Positions 47,267 to 59,883 of a stretch of DNA of 60,000 bases are shown in pieces. The notes beneath the pieces were generated by a model. The model did not search any database and was not told where the DNA came from. It saw only the letters and a program-made list of their open reading frames with translations. Source of the stretch: Takakia lepidozioides (lineage: Eukaryota; Streptophyta; Takakiopsida; Takakiales; Takakiaceae); NCBI GenBank assembly GCA_030704615.1, contig CM060731.1:80582756-80642755 (forward strand), written 5' to 3'. The stretch's first letter is position 1. Every line of letters begins with the position of its first letter. The position numbers and the translations under genes are program-made.

Positions 47267-47591
47267 AACGGGGGTCATTGAATTGCTATGTGTATATAGT
47301 CAGCCCTCACATTGCTTACTGACTTGTGGCATGGGTTTGTTTGTGGCATGGATTAATTTGTAGGAAACACTATCAGGGTGCCCTCCTACATTATATGAAA
47401 TTCAAGAGGGTTCAGTGTCACGGTTGTCAGCTAGGAGTGACAGGCGGGTAAGTGTGTTTTCCACGTTTGCTAGAGTGGTTGCTGCATCATAGGTTGCTAG
47501 GGTTTTTTTCACGGCTTTTGGCCTGGGTTTTCTTTCCAATGGTTGTTCATGCTAGGTTTTTTGGGTTTGATTCATACTTGGGCAAGTTTTC
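47267..47591. other. Junction between LINE and the phosphatase-like gene
   Basis: Composition changes abruptly at about 47265 from G-poor to G/T-rich. No poly-A tail or target duplication of the LINE is visible. Possibly the promoter or leader of the next gene. Confidence 0.4.
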
Positions 47592-49534
47592 ATGGATTGG
47601 CAGGAGGGAAGTCTCGCATATTCTACAGTAGTTGGCAGGATTGATGGCTTGGACAAACTGGTGGAATCACAAGGACGTGACATGGCAGAATTAAAATTAC
47701 AGATGCAGAGTATGATTGAGTACCAGAAAGCCATTGTGACGAGATTGGGGATTAATCTACCAGGCGCAGGACCAGTGACATCTACGATGGATACGTCTGC
47801 TGTGACAGTATCAAAATGTTTGGAATCCCAATTTCAGACGGTAACTGGTGCTCACTCTAAGCCCTTATGTCTTCCTGTCACTGATGATCTTTTGAATTTG
47901 ACTGAGCAGCAGCAGGATACAGGGAAGGCCAGCTGTGAGGTACACGTGGAAATTCAGCCATTGCCACATACAAAGGCAGTAGCAGTCCAGGGGGCAATGG
48001 TGACAGAGCGGCCGGGACACCAGATTCTGGTATGCAGGTATGTGGGAGTTTAGATGGGGAGGAAGATGCAGACGGGGACAAAACAAACAAGCAGGTTGCT
48101 TTAATTTCTCCTGCTAACATGTTGAAGCCAAATGTCAGTTTACTTCCTGGACCAACGAGGAAGCATTTACTAATTCTGGACTTAAATGGTCTGTTATGTG
48201 AATCTTTTCATTCTGCTAATGGGCCTGCATCCCTTCCCAAAGGTTTTGTGGGGAAGATGTGTGGCAAGAAGATGGTAGTTTTGAGACCACGCTGTTATGA
48301 CTTTTTGCAAAAGTGTTTTGAACACTTTGAGGTGGCGGTGTGGTCTTGTTGCCAAGCTCGCAACTTCTTCCCAATGGTGGACTATATTTTTGCAGCCCAC
48401 ACTAACCTGGTTTTCCAGTGGGATGCCTTTTCACTGTGACGAGGATCCAGTCCTCCCATGCCGTAAGGGGTCTGATTCAAAGCCATTATATTTCAAGAAC
48501 TTGTCTACAGTGTGGGCAGACTGGCCAGAATGGACTTATGAGGACACTGTTCCTGTTGACGACACAGCAAGAAAGGCGGCAAACAATCCTCCCTTCAGTG
48601 GGATTTTTCCAGAGCCATGGAAGGTGCAACCAGATTCACCAACTGATGAGTATCTAACAGAGGTGTTGTGGCCTTTCTTGTGGAAGACATCGAAAGCTGC
48701 CAGTATTCCCAAGTTTTTGGAGTCTCAGCCTGTTTTCGGACAACAACCATACAACACTGCTACTATGAAGGTACAAACATTCTGACAGTGCTCCAGAGGC
48801 TACATTTTTGTGGGTTCATTCATTGCATTGCTTTCCTGGATGCTTCTCCTCGGTTGCTTGATTAATGCTAGGTTTTCTTTGCAGCTTTTCATGTTGGTTT
48901 TTTTTGTTTGATTCATACTTGGATTTTGTTTCTATTCACTATTCCTGTTTGCTCATTGCTTTCTTGGTTGATCTCTGGTCTGTGACACAGGAACTTGTGA
49001 CAAACAAAGGTGATATTGTCGACAAGCCGGTACAGACGAGGGGCAAGAGTGTCGACCCGGCGAGTAGCCCCCCAAAAGAGGTCTCACCACCACTAGAGAC
49101 TGCAAATGGAGTAAGTCCAGGCCGTTGTCTTGTCTGTTATATTTTTTCCAACCTTGGGGCTCTCTTTAACTCGCAAATGTTGAGTGTCCTAGTCGTGTGT
49201 ATGTCATGGGTTTTCACATCGTGTTCTTTTTTGTGTGGAGTTGGGATCACAGTTCAGGGTGGGTGACGAGGTTCGGTTGTTGGATGTGAACTCCAAACGC
49301 AAGAAATGTGGAGTAGGGCTGATTGTTGCTCTTCAAGGTGCTGTGGTGGGTTACGGGTACCCTGCTGTGCCCCTTGATTATGCCTGTGTGTACATCAAAG
49401 AGGCATGTGTCAGTAACACCCCTCTACCATATGTGAATGGTGTTAGGAAACAGACCGAGTTGGGGCAGGTGGTTGGCCAGACAACACTTTGGAGTCTAAA
49501 GTTACTGAAACTTATGGAGCTGCGGAAGGGATAG
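47592..49534 (+). pseudogene. FCP1/NIF-type HAD phosphatase joined to a CACTA-associated C-terminal domain, frameshifted
   Basis: Starts at ATG 47592 with a helical region (VVGRIDGLDKLVESQGRDMA). After a frame change at about 47980-48040 (indel or missed intron) comes an FCP1-like phosphatase domain: HLLILDLNGLL (the DxDG-type motif with Asn as third residue, as in some plant members), MVVLRPRCYDFLQKCFEHFE, VAVWSC, FQWDAFHCDED, and the second acidic motif VPVDDTARKAANNPP. One extra T near 48428 shifts the frame inside WDAFHC. Then GT-AG introns with agreeing phase give exons ending 48770, 48991-49110 and 49253-49534. The last (VGDEVRLLDVNSKRKKCGVG to LGQVVGQTTLWSLKLLKL) resembles the DUF8039-like C-terminal domain of plant CACTA-associated proteins. 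FCP1 proteins dephosphorylate RNA polymerase II tails; activity here is doubtful. Confidence 0.65.
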
Positions 49535-49979
49535 TCAGTATTGCACTGTTTAACAGAGTTCTTGATTCTAATAGCACTAGAACATACTAGCTACAACAAT
49601 TCAGCCCATGTGTGGGCTTACTTGTTTTTGGCTGGGCCTTTTGAGGCATGGATTTTTTGACCTTGTGGCTTTTGAGGTGTCCATTGGGATATTGGTCTCA
49701 TTTGGATTTTTGTAATGTGATTTATAGGGCTTGTATTGCCCTGTACTTGACTATTTTCATTCTCCTTGTGGTTGATAGTATGCAGGAGGGATCCATTCTG
49801 TTTTCATGTTGGAATTTCACCATGTAATGAAGATTTTAAATCATTTAATTCACTTTCACTTTAAATAATAATATTAAAAATAATACCATTAAAAAAAAAT
49901 CCAAGGCTGCAATCTCCCTGTTCTTTTAAATATTAAATGACAACTAAAAATTAAAATACGAACATTAAAAATATAAACT
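49535..49979. other. 3' flank of the phosphatase-like gene, AT-rich
   Basis: AT-rich DNA with runs such as aataataccattaaaaaaaa, probably the 3' untranslated region. No gene. Confidence 0.4.
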
Positions 49980-50711
49980 ATTTCGGAAAACAATCTTGAT
50001 GACACGTGGCATCACTCTTGCTCAAACCAGAACACGTGGCAGTATATGACACGACATTCTTTATCCATATTTTCACCACGTGTAAAGATCCGTAGTCATA
50101 TATGCTAGGTATATATTTTGTCTGTGTGCCACATGTCACATCTCAAGTGCAACAGGTGTCCCGCTAATATCTCTCCATGTAGACATCCCTGTAGTCATAT
50201 GAGCGAGTCATGTAGTCACCACGTGTGAAATCTGCCATAGCACACGTGTCTCGCTAGCGCCTCTCCATGTAGGCATCACTGTGCAAACATGTAGTCATAT
50301 GATCATGGCAAGAAGTCGTGACATGTCAAATTCGTAGTGGCGCACGTGTCCATCCGTCGCCTCTCCATGTAGGCATCACTTTGCAGACATATAGTCATAT
50401 GATCCCCTGACGAATGCATGCTGTGTTGCTTGTGCAGTGGCGCACGTGTCCCGCTGAAGCCTCTCCATGTAGGCAGCGCTCAACAGACAATGTAGTCATA
50501 TATTAGTCATATAGTTGTGACTGCAACCCTATCTGCAGCAGGACTCCAGGTGTCACGCAAGCAGTCATGGATATGACTTGCAAAACGCAGTCCTAAAGAC
50601 TAGTCGCTATGACAGGGCTTTATTCACCACAGAGTGATGTAGTCATGAACGCATATAAGACTGAAAAAATAGTCATATGTGAAGTCATAAAAACGCTCAT
50701 CTGTTGTAGTG
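49980..50711 (+). mobile_element. Right terminal region of a second CACTA element with internal repeats
   Basis: Ends with CTCATCTGTTGTAGTG (50696-50711); the complement CACTACAACAGATGAG shares its first 13 bases with the end of the element at 37199. Inside are many gtcatatg motifs and four to five copies of a unit of roughly 95-125 bp with cctctccatgtaggcatc and gcacacgtgtc or gcgcacgtgtc (about 50170-50480). No matching left end was found within the window. The phosphatase-like gene directly upstream may belong to the element. Confidence 0.6.
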
Positions 50712-51790
50712 GGTGGATGTGTGTATGTAATGCTCCATAAGGTGAAGTGTTTTTCACAAAATTGCTAATTTTCTGCCAAAAATGGCCTTTGGAGTGCAAT
50801 CTGAATTCTGATCCCTACTAGCATTTCAGGCGAAACTCACGCGGTATTTCCCGACGGAATATACTCTATTTTGGAGGGCCACATTTTGGCCGTCTCCCCT
50901 TAGCATTATATTGCAGCGGCGGGCCCGTGGAGAGCCTTGCGTTTCATCCTGTCAACCCCTAAGGGCCATTGGGTGGGCTGCCGCCGCGCCCTAAATATGT
51001 TTTGGGCTTGTTTACCTACCACGTCAGCGGTCAACAAGCCCTTTCTAGACCCAAAACGTGATTAATTATCTAAGATATTTTATGTAGGTCGCAGCTTTTA
51101 TCTTTAAAAAAAAATAAAAATCTTTTTGCATCATGCTCGAGACAAATCCCTTGTCATTAAAGCTTCAGGAGTGGCCCCATCAGATTAGATCTGCAGAAAT
51201 TAGGTCAAACTGAAAATTCAAAGTGACCCGATTCAGGTCGCTTGGGAACTTAAGGGTTAAATTGCCGAATATATGGGTTCATAACCTGCTTCTTTTGGAC
51301 CACTAGTTCCGGTGCAAATTAAATAAACAAAAAATACAAGACCACTGGTTCTCCGCCAGATCCGGTTATCTCATGATCCATGTATATCCGGTGGTTCTTA
51401 TTGGAGGCGGATAGTTGATTTTTAGACCTCCGGGAGATCCACATATACAAATCTGGGTTGGGATCCGCCGGGGGTTTGACGCTGAATCAAATATAAGCGC
51501 AACACTGATGATGACCGTTTTGGTTTTCATTTGGACATATTTGTATAATTGTCATGGTTTTAGTGATCATGGTTAGTTAGAAATGTGTCAAGTGAGGTGA
51601 TGAATTTCACTTGGGATATGAAGAGGCTTGTCTCCACGTGAGGCCCACGTGTCGAGTCGAGCTTCCCGAGGCCTCTCTCACTGCCATAGCTCTAGTTCTT
51701 GAGTGATAGAGTGTCTGAGGTCTGTATGGTGGATTCCTTTAGCAATGATGTCATTGACTTGACTTATATTGAGTGATAGAGTGGCGTGTT
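50712..51790. other. No recognisable gene
   Basis: Contains Pro/Gly-type GC-rich strings near 50930-51000 and otherwise AT-rich DNA. Nothing that can be assigned. Confidence 0.4.
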
Positions 51791-51996
51791 ACTGACATGG
51801 AGCTGGCACTTTTGAGGGATTTGGAGAAGCGAGTAAAAGCATGTACTCGAGCCTCATGTTAGTGGTTGTCTACTCTTGCTTATCACTTTTCTCACTGACA
51901 TGGAGCTGGCACTTTTGAGGGATTTGGAGAAGCGAGTAAAAGCATGTACTCGAGCCTCATGTTAGTGGTTGTCTACTCTTGCTTATCACTTTTCTC
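51791..51996 (+). repeat. Exact tandem duplication of 103 bp
   Basis: Copy 1 (51791-51893) and copy 2 (51894-51996) both start actgacatggagctggcac and end tatcacttttctc; comparison by eye shows no difference. The identity means the event is recent or an assembly artefact. Confidence 0.9.
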
Positions 51997-54900
51997 ACTC
52001 ACAAAAGATAAAGCTACCCACTATCTAACCACTATTGAAGCTGAAATTCGCCTTATATAGGAACAAATTTCTTCTTTTCTTTAAGATTGTTAAAGGAGCG
52101 TTGTATCAAGCAATGTGGTTGATGTAATGTCTATGTTGTTGTTCACATCCTGCTCCTGAACACTGCATGTTTGTTGTTCTATTTGTCTTGGGTGAGAGTG
52201 AGAGTAGGCATCTCTAGAATTGATTTGAAATACACTTTGAAGAGTTGGGTTTGCTCCTTAGCATGTGGTGGTTTCATATTTGAAAGTTTTCCATTGCATT
52301 CCGCTTCTGTCTTTTTTTTACTTCATTTATCCATTGTGACATAGCTTTCTAGGATTGTATGCTAGGAAATGTAGTTGAATAGCGATGTATGTTGTGGCAC
52401 GATGCTTATCAACCATGACCACTAGTGTTTAAGGTTTAAATACAATTACGTCTTCTACCAATACTTCTTTCATTGTCTATGCTCCAATTGTCACTGTGAC
52501 ATTCATCACAGTACTATAGCAACCTCTGAAAAGTCTCTGCTTCCAGATACATGAGCTGACATCTCGTCATAGCAAGATGATTATGTAAGCTACGTCTATG
52601 CTTACTAAAACTATCTACACGACACACATCCAATGTAAAATATTGGATAAATAAACCTCTAGATAAAACCTTGTTCTACATGGACCAAACTGTTTTATTT
52701 TTTATTATAAAATACCCTAATTGCTCACAATCATAGAGAAACTAATAATACCAATAAAATCTATCCCAATTCTATTCTATAAAAGTTTAGTAGCAATGCA
52801 AAGCACGCCAATCATTTTATCACTGAACTCATCTCCTAGTGGTATGCAATATAGCAACTCGGTGGCCACTTGGATTATAATTAGAATTATTACTTAACGA
52901 TTCTCAATATTTAGACATGTCAAGTCAAAAGTGACTTTGCAAGGCACCAATTGCAAAACATGCATAATCTCATGCAAGTTAATAGTGGTTTCATGTTCAT
53001 GTAGCAAATAGTCAAGTTTCCAAAAAAATCTCATAAGGTCCATCAATTCTTTGTTTTGTCTTTGAAACATGTTTACTTGACTATTATCTTGTACATATAT
53101 ATATTGTCTCTCCTAAAAACAAACAACTAAGAGTATACAAACGTACTATTGTGTTATAATTCATAGCTTAATCCTCAAGCACCCACAATATAAATTTGTT
53201 TATTCCAAAAAAACTAATCTCTATTTGTCTCTCATATCTCTAGTAAGTGTTGAGTAACATTACATAATGCTTTGTCCAAAATTTCGGCATTATGATAAAT
53301 TTCAGCTCTAGATGTTATATTTAACAAGATTGCCCATTTGGCGAGCCACGTAGACGATGGGCAAGTCAATGGTGTTGAACGCTAGATTTTTTGGCCGCTT
53401 CTCATTGAAAGATAATAGCGTCTATGGCGGGGCCCCACGTGTAGCAGAGGGATCGTGAAAGGTAGGAGCGCCCCTACCCGTCGGAGGGTCCATTGCGGCT
53501 CGGTCTGTTGCTAGATCTACCGGAGGTCTGCTGCGGTAGGTCCCAACCAAGAGGGACCTATCTACAGGCTTTGGTAATGCACATAAAACATTAGTTATTT
53601 CAAAGGTTCATAGAAAGCAGTGGGTAGTGTGGTGGTTAACTAGAGCAACGAATAATGAGCACGAGTTTCGGTGTTCAATTCTTGTCAGGTGGTAATATGT
53701 GTTATTAATTATATATTTTGTATACTGGTTCTTTCTGAAATCTTCTTATGTTCTTCTACGGCGGCGGACCTTTCAGCGGACCGGGCAGGTGTGAGGACTG
53801 GGCAGGTGTACTCATAATCCACCGTACACATAGAGTGGATCCTCCAGCGGACTCTGCAGAGTGGACCCTCTCCAGCGGACAGAGTCCGGTGGACCTTCCA
53901 GCAGACTAGAGTATCCAATGGACCCTTCGGCGGACCCGGTGGGTGGGCTGTGGGCTTATGAGCTGACCACATGGCCGTACGGGCCCATAGGCGCATTTGA
54001 AGACGCTATTATCTTAAAATGAGAGGCTTTTTTGGCCTTGGCACTTTGAAAAATTCTAGGGAGCAAAGCTTTTCTTATTTTAGGGCGGTGTAAATTCCCA
54101 CATGTGCTTCTTCCTAACCTGTATAATTTATCTTCACGGTTCCATTGTCATCCATGAAAGCTGGATCGTGGCAAAAATCTGACGGGTAGTCTTTGAAAAA
54201 GGTTTAACCGCCCCATGTATTGAGTACCCACCAAGTGTTCAAATTTGAGCAATCAGAGCTATTTGGACAGAGTATATCAGCCATGTGGCAGGGATGGGTG
54301 TGCCCATAGTCTCAGGATAAATGGGTTTCATCGAGTCATCCAAATGCAACGAAAACTTTGACTTACCTACAGGTTTTTGGGAAAATGAGACAAAATGTGG
54401 ATCTTGGAATATTATTCAACAGTTTAGAAGAAAATAAAGTGCTGAGCTACATAGAGCCCATCCCCGACAGGGGCAGTAGTCACAAGGTGAAGTGCTTCTA
54501 GATGATGCCTTTGGCTGACGTTCTCTCACAAAATCATCCTATCGGTGAAAAAACATTAAAGCGATTGACTTTCTATTTTTATCCCCAAAATATTACGTTC
54601 CCATTTGTTCGGAGTATTTCACCTGACTTCCCCCAAATTTGGATATTAGTGGGAAAGAAGCCAACGCATGATTATTGTTCCCATTTACTTACAAAGCAGC
54701 CTATCTCAATTTTTGGAATTTTGGTCTGATTTTTGGGGGAGGCAGTCCTTTAGGTGCCATATAATCAGGTTATGGAGGGCCGTATCTGGGAAAATTCAAC
54801 TTGATACTTGAATCTTGTGGTCAAACCATTTTTTCATGCAATTTTGGAATACGTTTACAAATTGGGGCAGATTTTTTATAATTTCCCAAATGCAATGGTC

Positions 54901-55814
54901 AAATTGCCTACACTTTTTGACACGACGTGAATGTATATGCATAGAAGTATAAGGTTCATCCCATGGATGATTGGGGGTAAAGAGTTACACCCTCATCCAC
55001 GAGGGTATGCATTCTTTTTTAGTGGGCCCACCAAAAGGTAGCTCGTCGTTTAAGGGTTAAAAATGTGTTTTTTTGTTTTTGGAGAAGAAAGGGAGGGGAG
55101 CCCTGTTTATCGAATTAAAGGACAAGGAAATATCACCAATCAGCTAGTAAGAATCAGGCTACAGAAAACGACAACCATGACATAATCTAACAAGGAGTCT
55201 GCCATCTATGAAACATGGCAGAATGGCGAACCTGCAGAATTAAGTGAGGTAGAAGCAAGGTAGAGCAGAGTAAAGACAGGGGAGAAGCCAAAAAGGCACG
55301 AGTCAAAAGGGCTTTTTGTCAAGCTTTTATTTGTTTTTAGCGTTCCATGCGTTGAACCGCTTTTTATCCAGGAGAGTGATCCGTCCCCACCTTTGGTTGT
55401 ATCACCCTCGCATGCCAGTGGCTCCTATCCAAATTAGACCAGTCAATAGTATGTATAATTCAAGCATGCCAATTGTTCATGCATTGCGGCGTAAATCATA
55501 CCTTGTCTTACTCAGATCCCAAATCGGGCAGGTCAACTTTCTAAATTGTGAGGCCCATTTCGAGGCCCATTTTGGGGAAGAGCAGACTGTGTAAAGACCG
55601 CCATCGTTCCCGCCTTCGAAAACGGCAGAAGGGTCCAATCAGCTGCCCTTCACTGGCGAAAAGACCAACGTGCCCCTTCATGCACCCCCAAAAATCATCC
55701 TCTTATGAATTTCATAATGCCGTAGGTGTCTTCCGTTGTGAGATGAAACTTCCCATCTGAGAAGGTAACAGTTTTAACAAAGGGATTTTTGAGGCGATTT
55801 TGACGGGAGACTAT
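51997..55814. other. Long non-coding stretch
   Basis: AT-rich from 52000 to 53330. 53470-53560 and 53750-53960 contain recurring gcggac, ccagcgga and ggtccc words. No frame with a domain, no RNA gene. A short poly-purine block near 55080-55110 (ggagaagaaagggaggggag) opens a low-complexity section. Confidence 0.4.
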
Positions 55815-56199
55815 AGGAATAATGTAAGAACTTAATGGACACGTGTGATCTGACGGTACTTTCGCCGGGTTCTCGCAGCCGGCAGGGCACCTGTCAAACG
55901 TGAGTTACACCGAGTGGAGTTGCACTCCATTCTGTAACCCCAAGTGGAGTTACATACCTCGTTGTGTAACCCAATGTAACCCTGAGTGGAGTTACACACC
56001 TCGTCGTGTAACTTGATGTAACCCCAAGTGGAGTTACACACCTCGTTGTGTACCCAAGTGTAACCCCGACTTGAGTTTACACTCCTTCAGTTCCATGTCA
56101 CTCTCAAGAGAGGGTGGGGAAGATTTGTTTCCGGCTTACCATCTTGTCAGAGGTTGCAATTGTGCATTAAGTTCTTACATTATTTCTTACATTATTCCT
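55815..56199. mobile_element. Inverted-repeat (MITE-like) element with 42-bp minisatellite core
   Basis: The left end aggaataatgtaagaacttaatg (55815-55837) is complementary to the right end, which carries a 12-bp internal duplication (cattaagttcttacatta, tttcttacatta, ttcct; 56165-56199). The core (about 55900-56090) has the landmark agtggagttacacacctcgt at about 55943, 55985 and 56027, spaced 42 bp, with diverged copies on both sides. No coding capacity. Target duplications were not identified. Confidence 0.75.
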
Positions 56200-59100
56200 A
56201 TTATCTTCCGATTTCTAGGGCTCAGAATTTTGTGTCGTTGTAATGAGGCTGGTCAGACGATGGGGCCCGCCTTCTCATTAATATAGGAGCAAACTACCAT
56301 CATGCAGCGAGAACTTAGAATTTTTTTGGCATATGAAATTTACACCTACCTCCATGCAGGTAGTCTTAGGATTTTCTACATGAATGTAGTTGCAAAACCA
56401 AGCTGAAACTACCTGCATGAGAGTAACTACATACCCTCCTCCCTTGGAGGTAGTTGTAGTCAGCGCCTACCACTGAAATCTCGTTCAGGGAAGGGAACCC
56501 GAGACCTGCATCGCCTCATCGTCATCGACCTACAACCAGACCACAACCTCCACCATGCCATGTAACGGTAGTTTTTCTTATATATAAGAGAAACTGGGGA
56601 ATAGGGATCGTTTTAATGTAGCGGGCCCGCTGTCAGGTCCCTGTCCCCTCTGCACCCTGCGGCCACTTTACGAACGAGGCCACACAAAATTCAGAGGCGA
56701 TTTTTAGGGGTTGATTCACCAATGCTTTATTCTAACAACTCTAGATTAGTAGACCGATTGTTGATGGTGCTAAAGTGTTGAGATTTGCTGACAACCAAGT
56801 TGTAGCCCAGTGGTAATGGCCACCTACTTCCTGGGAAATGGTTGTGGCTTCTATACACTGGCTAGTGTCACAAACGTGTCCACCTTCCTACGGGAAGGCC
56901 GTAGAGTAGCCCTTTGGTGTCAAGAGACACCATCTTGACACCATAATTTGTTATACATTATTATTGAGCTCTGTTTAAGCTATGCAAAAAATGGCATTCA
57001 TGTTTAGGATTAGTTTCTTTTCTAGGGGCTTGGGCTTTTTGAGGTGGTGTCATTAGTAACAATTAAATTTGTTATTCTTGGTATGCATTGTATGATGTTG
57101 GAGGATGTGTTTTTGTGTGAATAAATTGAGTTGCAAGTGGAATCTTGAGATGAGTTCGATAATGTCCTGAGTTTATGGACAAAAAGATTCTACTCTATGA
57201 GCAAAGACATCTTTATATATTCCTGATTATATCCCTACAAAACAACCATTCACCATAGAGTCATGGAAAATCCCTGTAGGAGGAGGAATTGTGCTTCATT
57301 AGTGTAAAGATGAAAAAAAGAAAGAAAAAGATGATGGGTTGACATCCATATATTAACCAAGCAACTAAAATTAAAAAGTAATAATAATCTACAAACGCTG
57401 GGGCCACTGCCTATGCATGGTCCAATCCGCCTATGTTTAATTTAATTTAATTTTTGGTTCTCTTTTTCTTATTGAATAGTGTGACGGTAGTTTCAAATCC
57501 ATTCCACCATCGTTTCCGACACCTATGTAGTATCTTATTCTTATTTTTAAGAGATCAGGCACCCTACCGACTTGGCCCAAAAAACCAAATTATAAGAAGG
57601 AAAAAATTAAATTAAAACCAAAGTAGTACCCTAAGAAAACATGCAGTTGGAATTTGAGAGAATCTAGGGCAAGTAACACAGAGTCCAACTCTCTCAGATT
57701 CTCTAGGATTCTCTTAGATTCTCGCAAATTTTTCTTCCTGTCACTGTCACGGCTCAGCACCGGGCCCTCAACTGCCAGCCGAGACGCTCCCTCACTTTTC
57801 AGCGAATCACAGCCAAACCCAATCTCAGCCGTTCACGCCACCGCGCAATTACTTCGCGGGACCACGTTTGCACCCAGAGTTGCGGCTGACGTTAGGATGA
57901 TTCGCACCCTGGGATTTGAACCGGGGACCATGCGCCTAAAGTGCGCTGCGCCAGAGAGATCAAGGACCGTCCGCTTTTTTGCCCCGACATGCGCTCCCCA
58001 CACTTGTCAGAGCTTGGCAGACCTCGTTTTTAACGACTCTACTTTGCGCGTCTTCGAGGTCCCGTTACTCTGCCGTGCCACGTCTTGGCGCTTCCCCTTC
58101 CTGCCAGGCGGTCGCGCAGGACAGGTGGCCGATTACCATTGGGCTCGACGATAGTTGTTCTCCTTCTCCTCTCCTTGTTCTGCAGGCTTTTGATGGACAG
58201 AGAGTGGCCTCCTCATCCACCAGAACCTGGTCACGGGCATCGACTGCCACCACGCAACCATCCTTGGATCACCACACTTTTTAAATGGCCACCCCCCATT
58301 AGGTGCACCATCCCAGGCCTATACGGCATGGGCAGGTGGGACGATATTTTGGACCATCATCTTCTATAGCGAGACCCTGCCCCAAAAAAGAACCATCGAC
58401 TCTAATATACATAGATATAAAATAGAAATAATATACATAGATATTATAAGAATTTTATATATATATATATTTTCACTCATATTTAGTTTTGGTACCCATT
58501 TAGTCCGAGTAAAGCGGCGCAGCCGGTCGTGGTGGTGGCCGGGAAAGGTTCCCGGTGGGAAACCGACGGAAAGTCTCACGGAGAGGTAGAGAGAGAGAGA
58601 GAGAGAGAGAGGGCCCACCGAGGGCCGTCTCTCGATGGGGCTGTACTGTGCTCGGGTGTGCACGCTGGGAGGTAGCAGATGTTGGGAGGGTGGGTGCGGG
58701 GTGGTTACAAAAGAGCCTACAGGCTGCGTCTTGTTTGATGCCGCATTGCTTGAGGGAGAAGAGGAGGTGCAGTGGATGTAATGCCTTGGTCTTCTTGAAC
58801 TAGTAGCGCAGTTTCAGTTCGTCTTTTGTCAAGTGGTTTGGAGTTTGAGTAGAGAGGGCTTTAGGTTATCCGGGGATGCTTGCTGCATCTGTCTGATTCT
58901 TTTTCCGGACGTCTTCTGCTGGTGGTGGTGTGGTTTTGGAGCAATCACGTGGTTGTGCCATTGGTGTGCCGTCCATTTGGTTGGTAGCATTGCGAATTCG
59001 TCTTCTCAGCGTGTAAGCCGTTTTTAAACCTTGTGCTTTTTGACATGAAGTGTTGATTCCCAGGTACTTGCTACATTGCACTTTCCATCACATCAAAAAC

Positions 59101-59510
59101 GTTGACACACTTGCGTGCAGAGACCTTCGCCATGAAGTGCAAACGTGATGTGCTAAAGCGTTGCAGCCATCCGTTTGCAGCTGCTTGTCGCATGTGTGCT
59201 GCGGAGTGATTCAATCTCTTGTCTTCTTTCCTACTGTAATCTGCGTAGAACACCTAAATAACGGAAAGTCGGAGTATGCTACTTCTCTCGTGTTAGACAG
59301 TCTGGCATCCTGTGTCTATCTCCCTTCGGGTTTGGGCGCGGACGTTCTTGTGCCCTGCTAATCTGCTCAATCTCTCTGTTGTGAGAGCGCACACCTGGCC
59401 TCTTTTTTTTAGTCTTTCGTGGTCGCATAGCCGTCTTCAATCTTCATCGTTCTGGCTATTGTTTGCAGACAATTTACAGAGGATTGGGGCAGTGCGGTGA
59501 GATTGGAGTG
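56200..59510. other. Unassigned DNA with microsatellites; upstream region of the right-edge gene
   Basis: 56290-56470 holds repeated actacctgcatg/gaggtagttgtag words in both orientations. 58450-58475 is (TA)n and 58588-58612 is (GA)n. The minus strand at about 57905-57960 contains ggttcaaatcc, an RNA polymerase III B-box look-alike. A pyrimidine-rich acceptor-like gtttgcag at 59469 could end a leader intron of the gene starting at 59511. Confidence 0.4.
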
Positions 59511-59883
59511 ATGGCATTTGTAGCGGCGTCGCCGTTATGTACCTGGCTTTTTGCTGCTTGTGTATCTAGAACAATATCAGGGTTCTCAGGGGATGATGTT
59601 CCTATAAGCTCAGGGCCTCTAGGTAGGAGACTCAGGAGAAGAAGCGCCCGCTCCAAGCAGCTGGCAGGGGAAAGCCGGGCACCTATTGGTGCAGGGGCTT
59701 TGTCAGGACAAAATTTAGCAGCGTTCTGTGAATCTGGTCTCTCTGGTCTAGGATCCTGCTTTTCATTCGAAGGATGTCCCGAGTACAACAATTTGAAGCT
59801 TTCATCCCTGTTTGGAGATGGCTTGGGAGGATTCGGAACCAGGCATGTTCGAGCTGGCCGCAGGCACAGGAAAACTGGAACAG
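59511..59883 (+). CDS. Possible first coding exon of a plastid-targeted protein, cut by the window edge
   Basis: ATG at 59511 opens MAFVAASPLCTWLFAACVSR, followed by a Ser/Arg/Gly-rich segment (GRRLRRRSARSKQLAGESR, then LSSLFGDGLGGFGTR). Acidic residues are rare in the first 100 residues apart from a GDD, the composition expected of a chloroplast transit peptide. The frame meets a donor-like CAG|GTAGGG after 59883. An acceptor at 59469 suggests a leader intron. I do not recognise the mature protein; the remainder would lie beyond 60000. Confidence 0.4.

Noticed and set aside
53709-53996. Pro/Gly-rich minus-strand frame
   Set aside because: Produced by recurring gcggac/ggtcc words; no start context or domain.
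55832-56041. Repetitive open frame with CNSTWGYIKLH-type repeats
   Set aside because: Translation of the 42-bp minisatellite (a multiple of three), not a gene.
57900-57975. tRNA-like segment on the minus strand (ggttcaaatcc B-box and a possible tggcgcag A-box)
   Set aside because: The T-arm stem has two mismatches, no acceptor stem can be formed with the 5' side and no normal anticodon arm is seen; at most an old tRNA-derived repeat.
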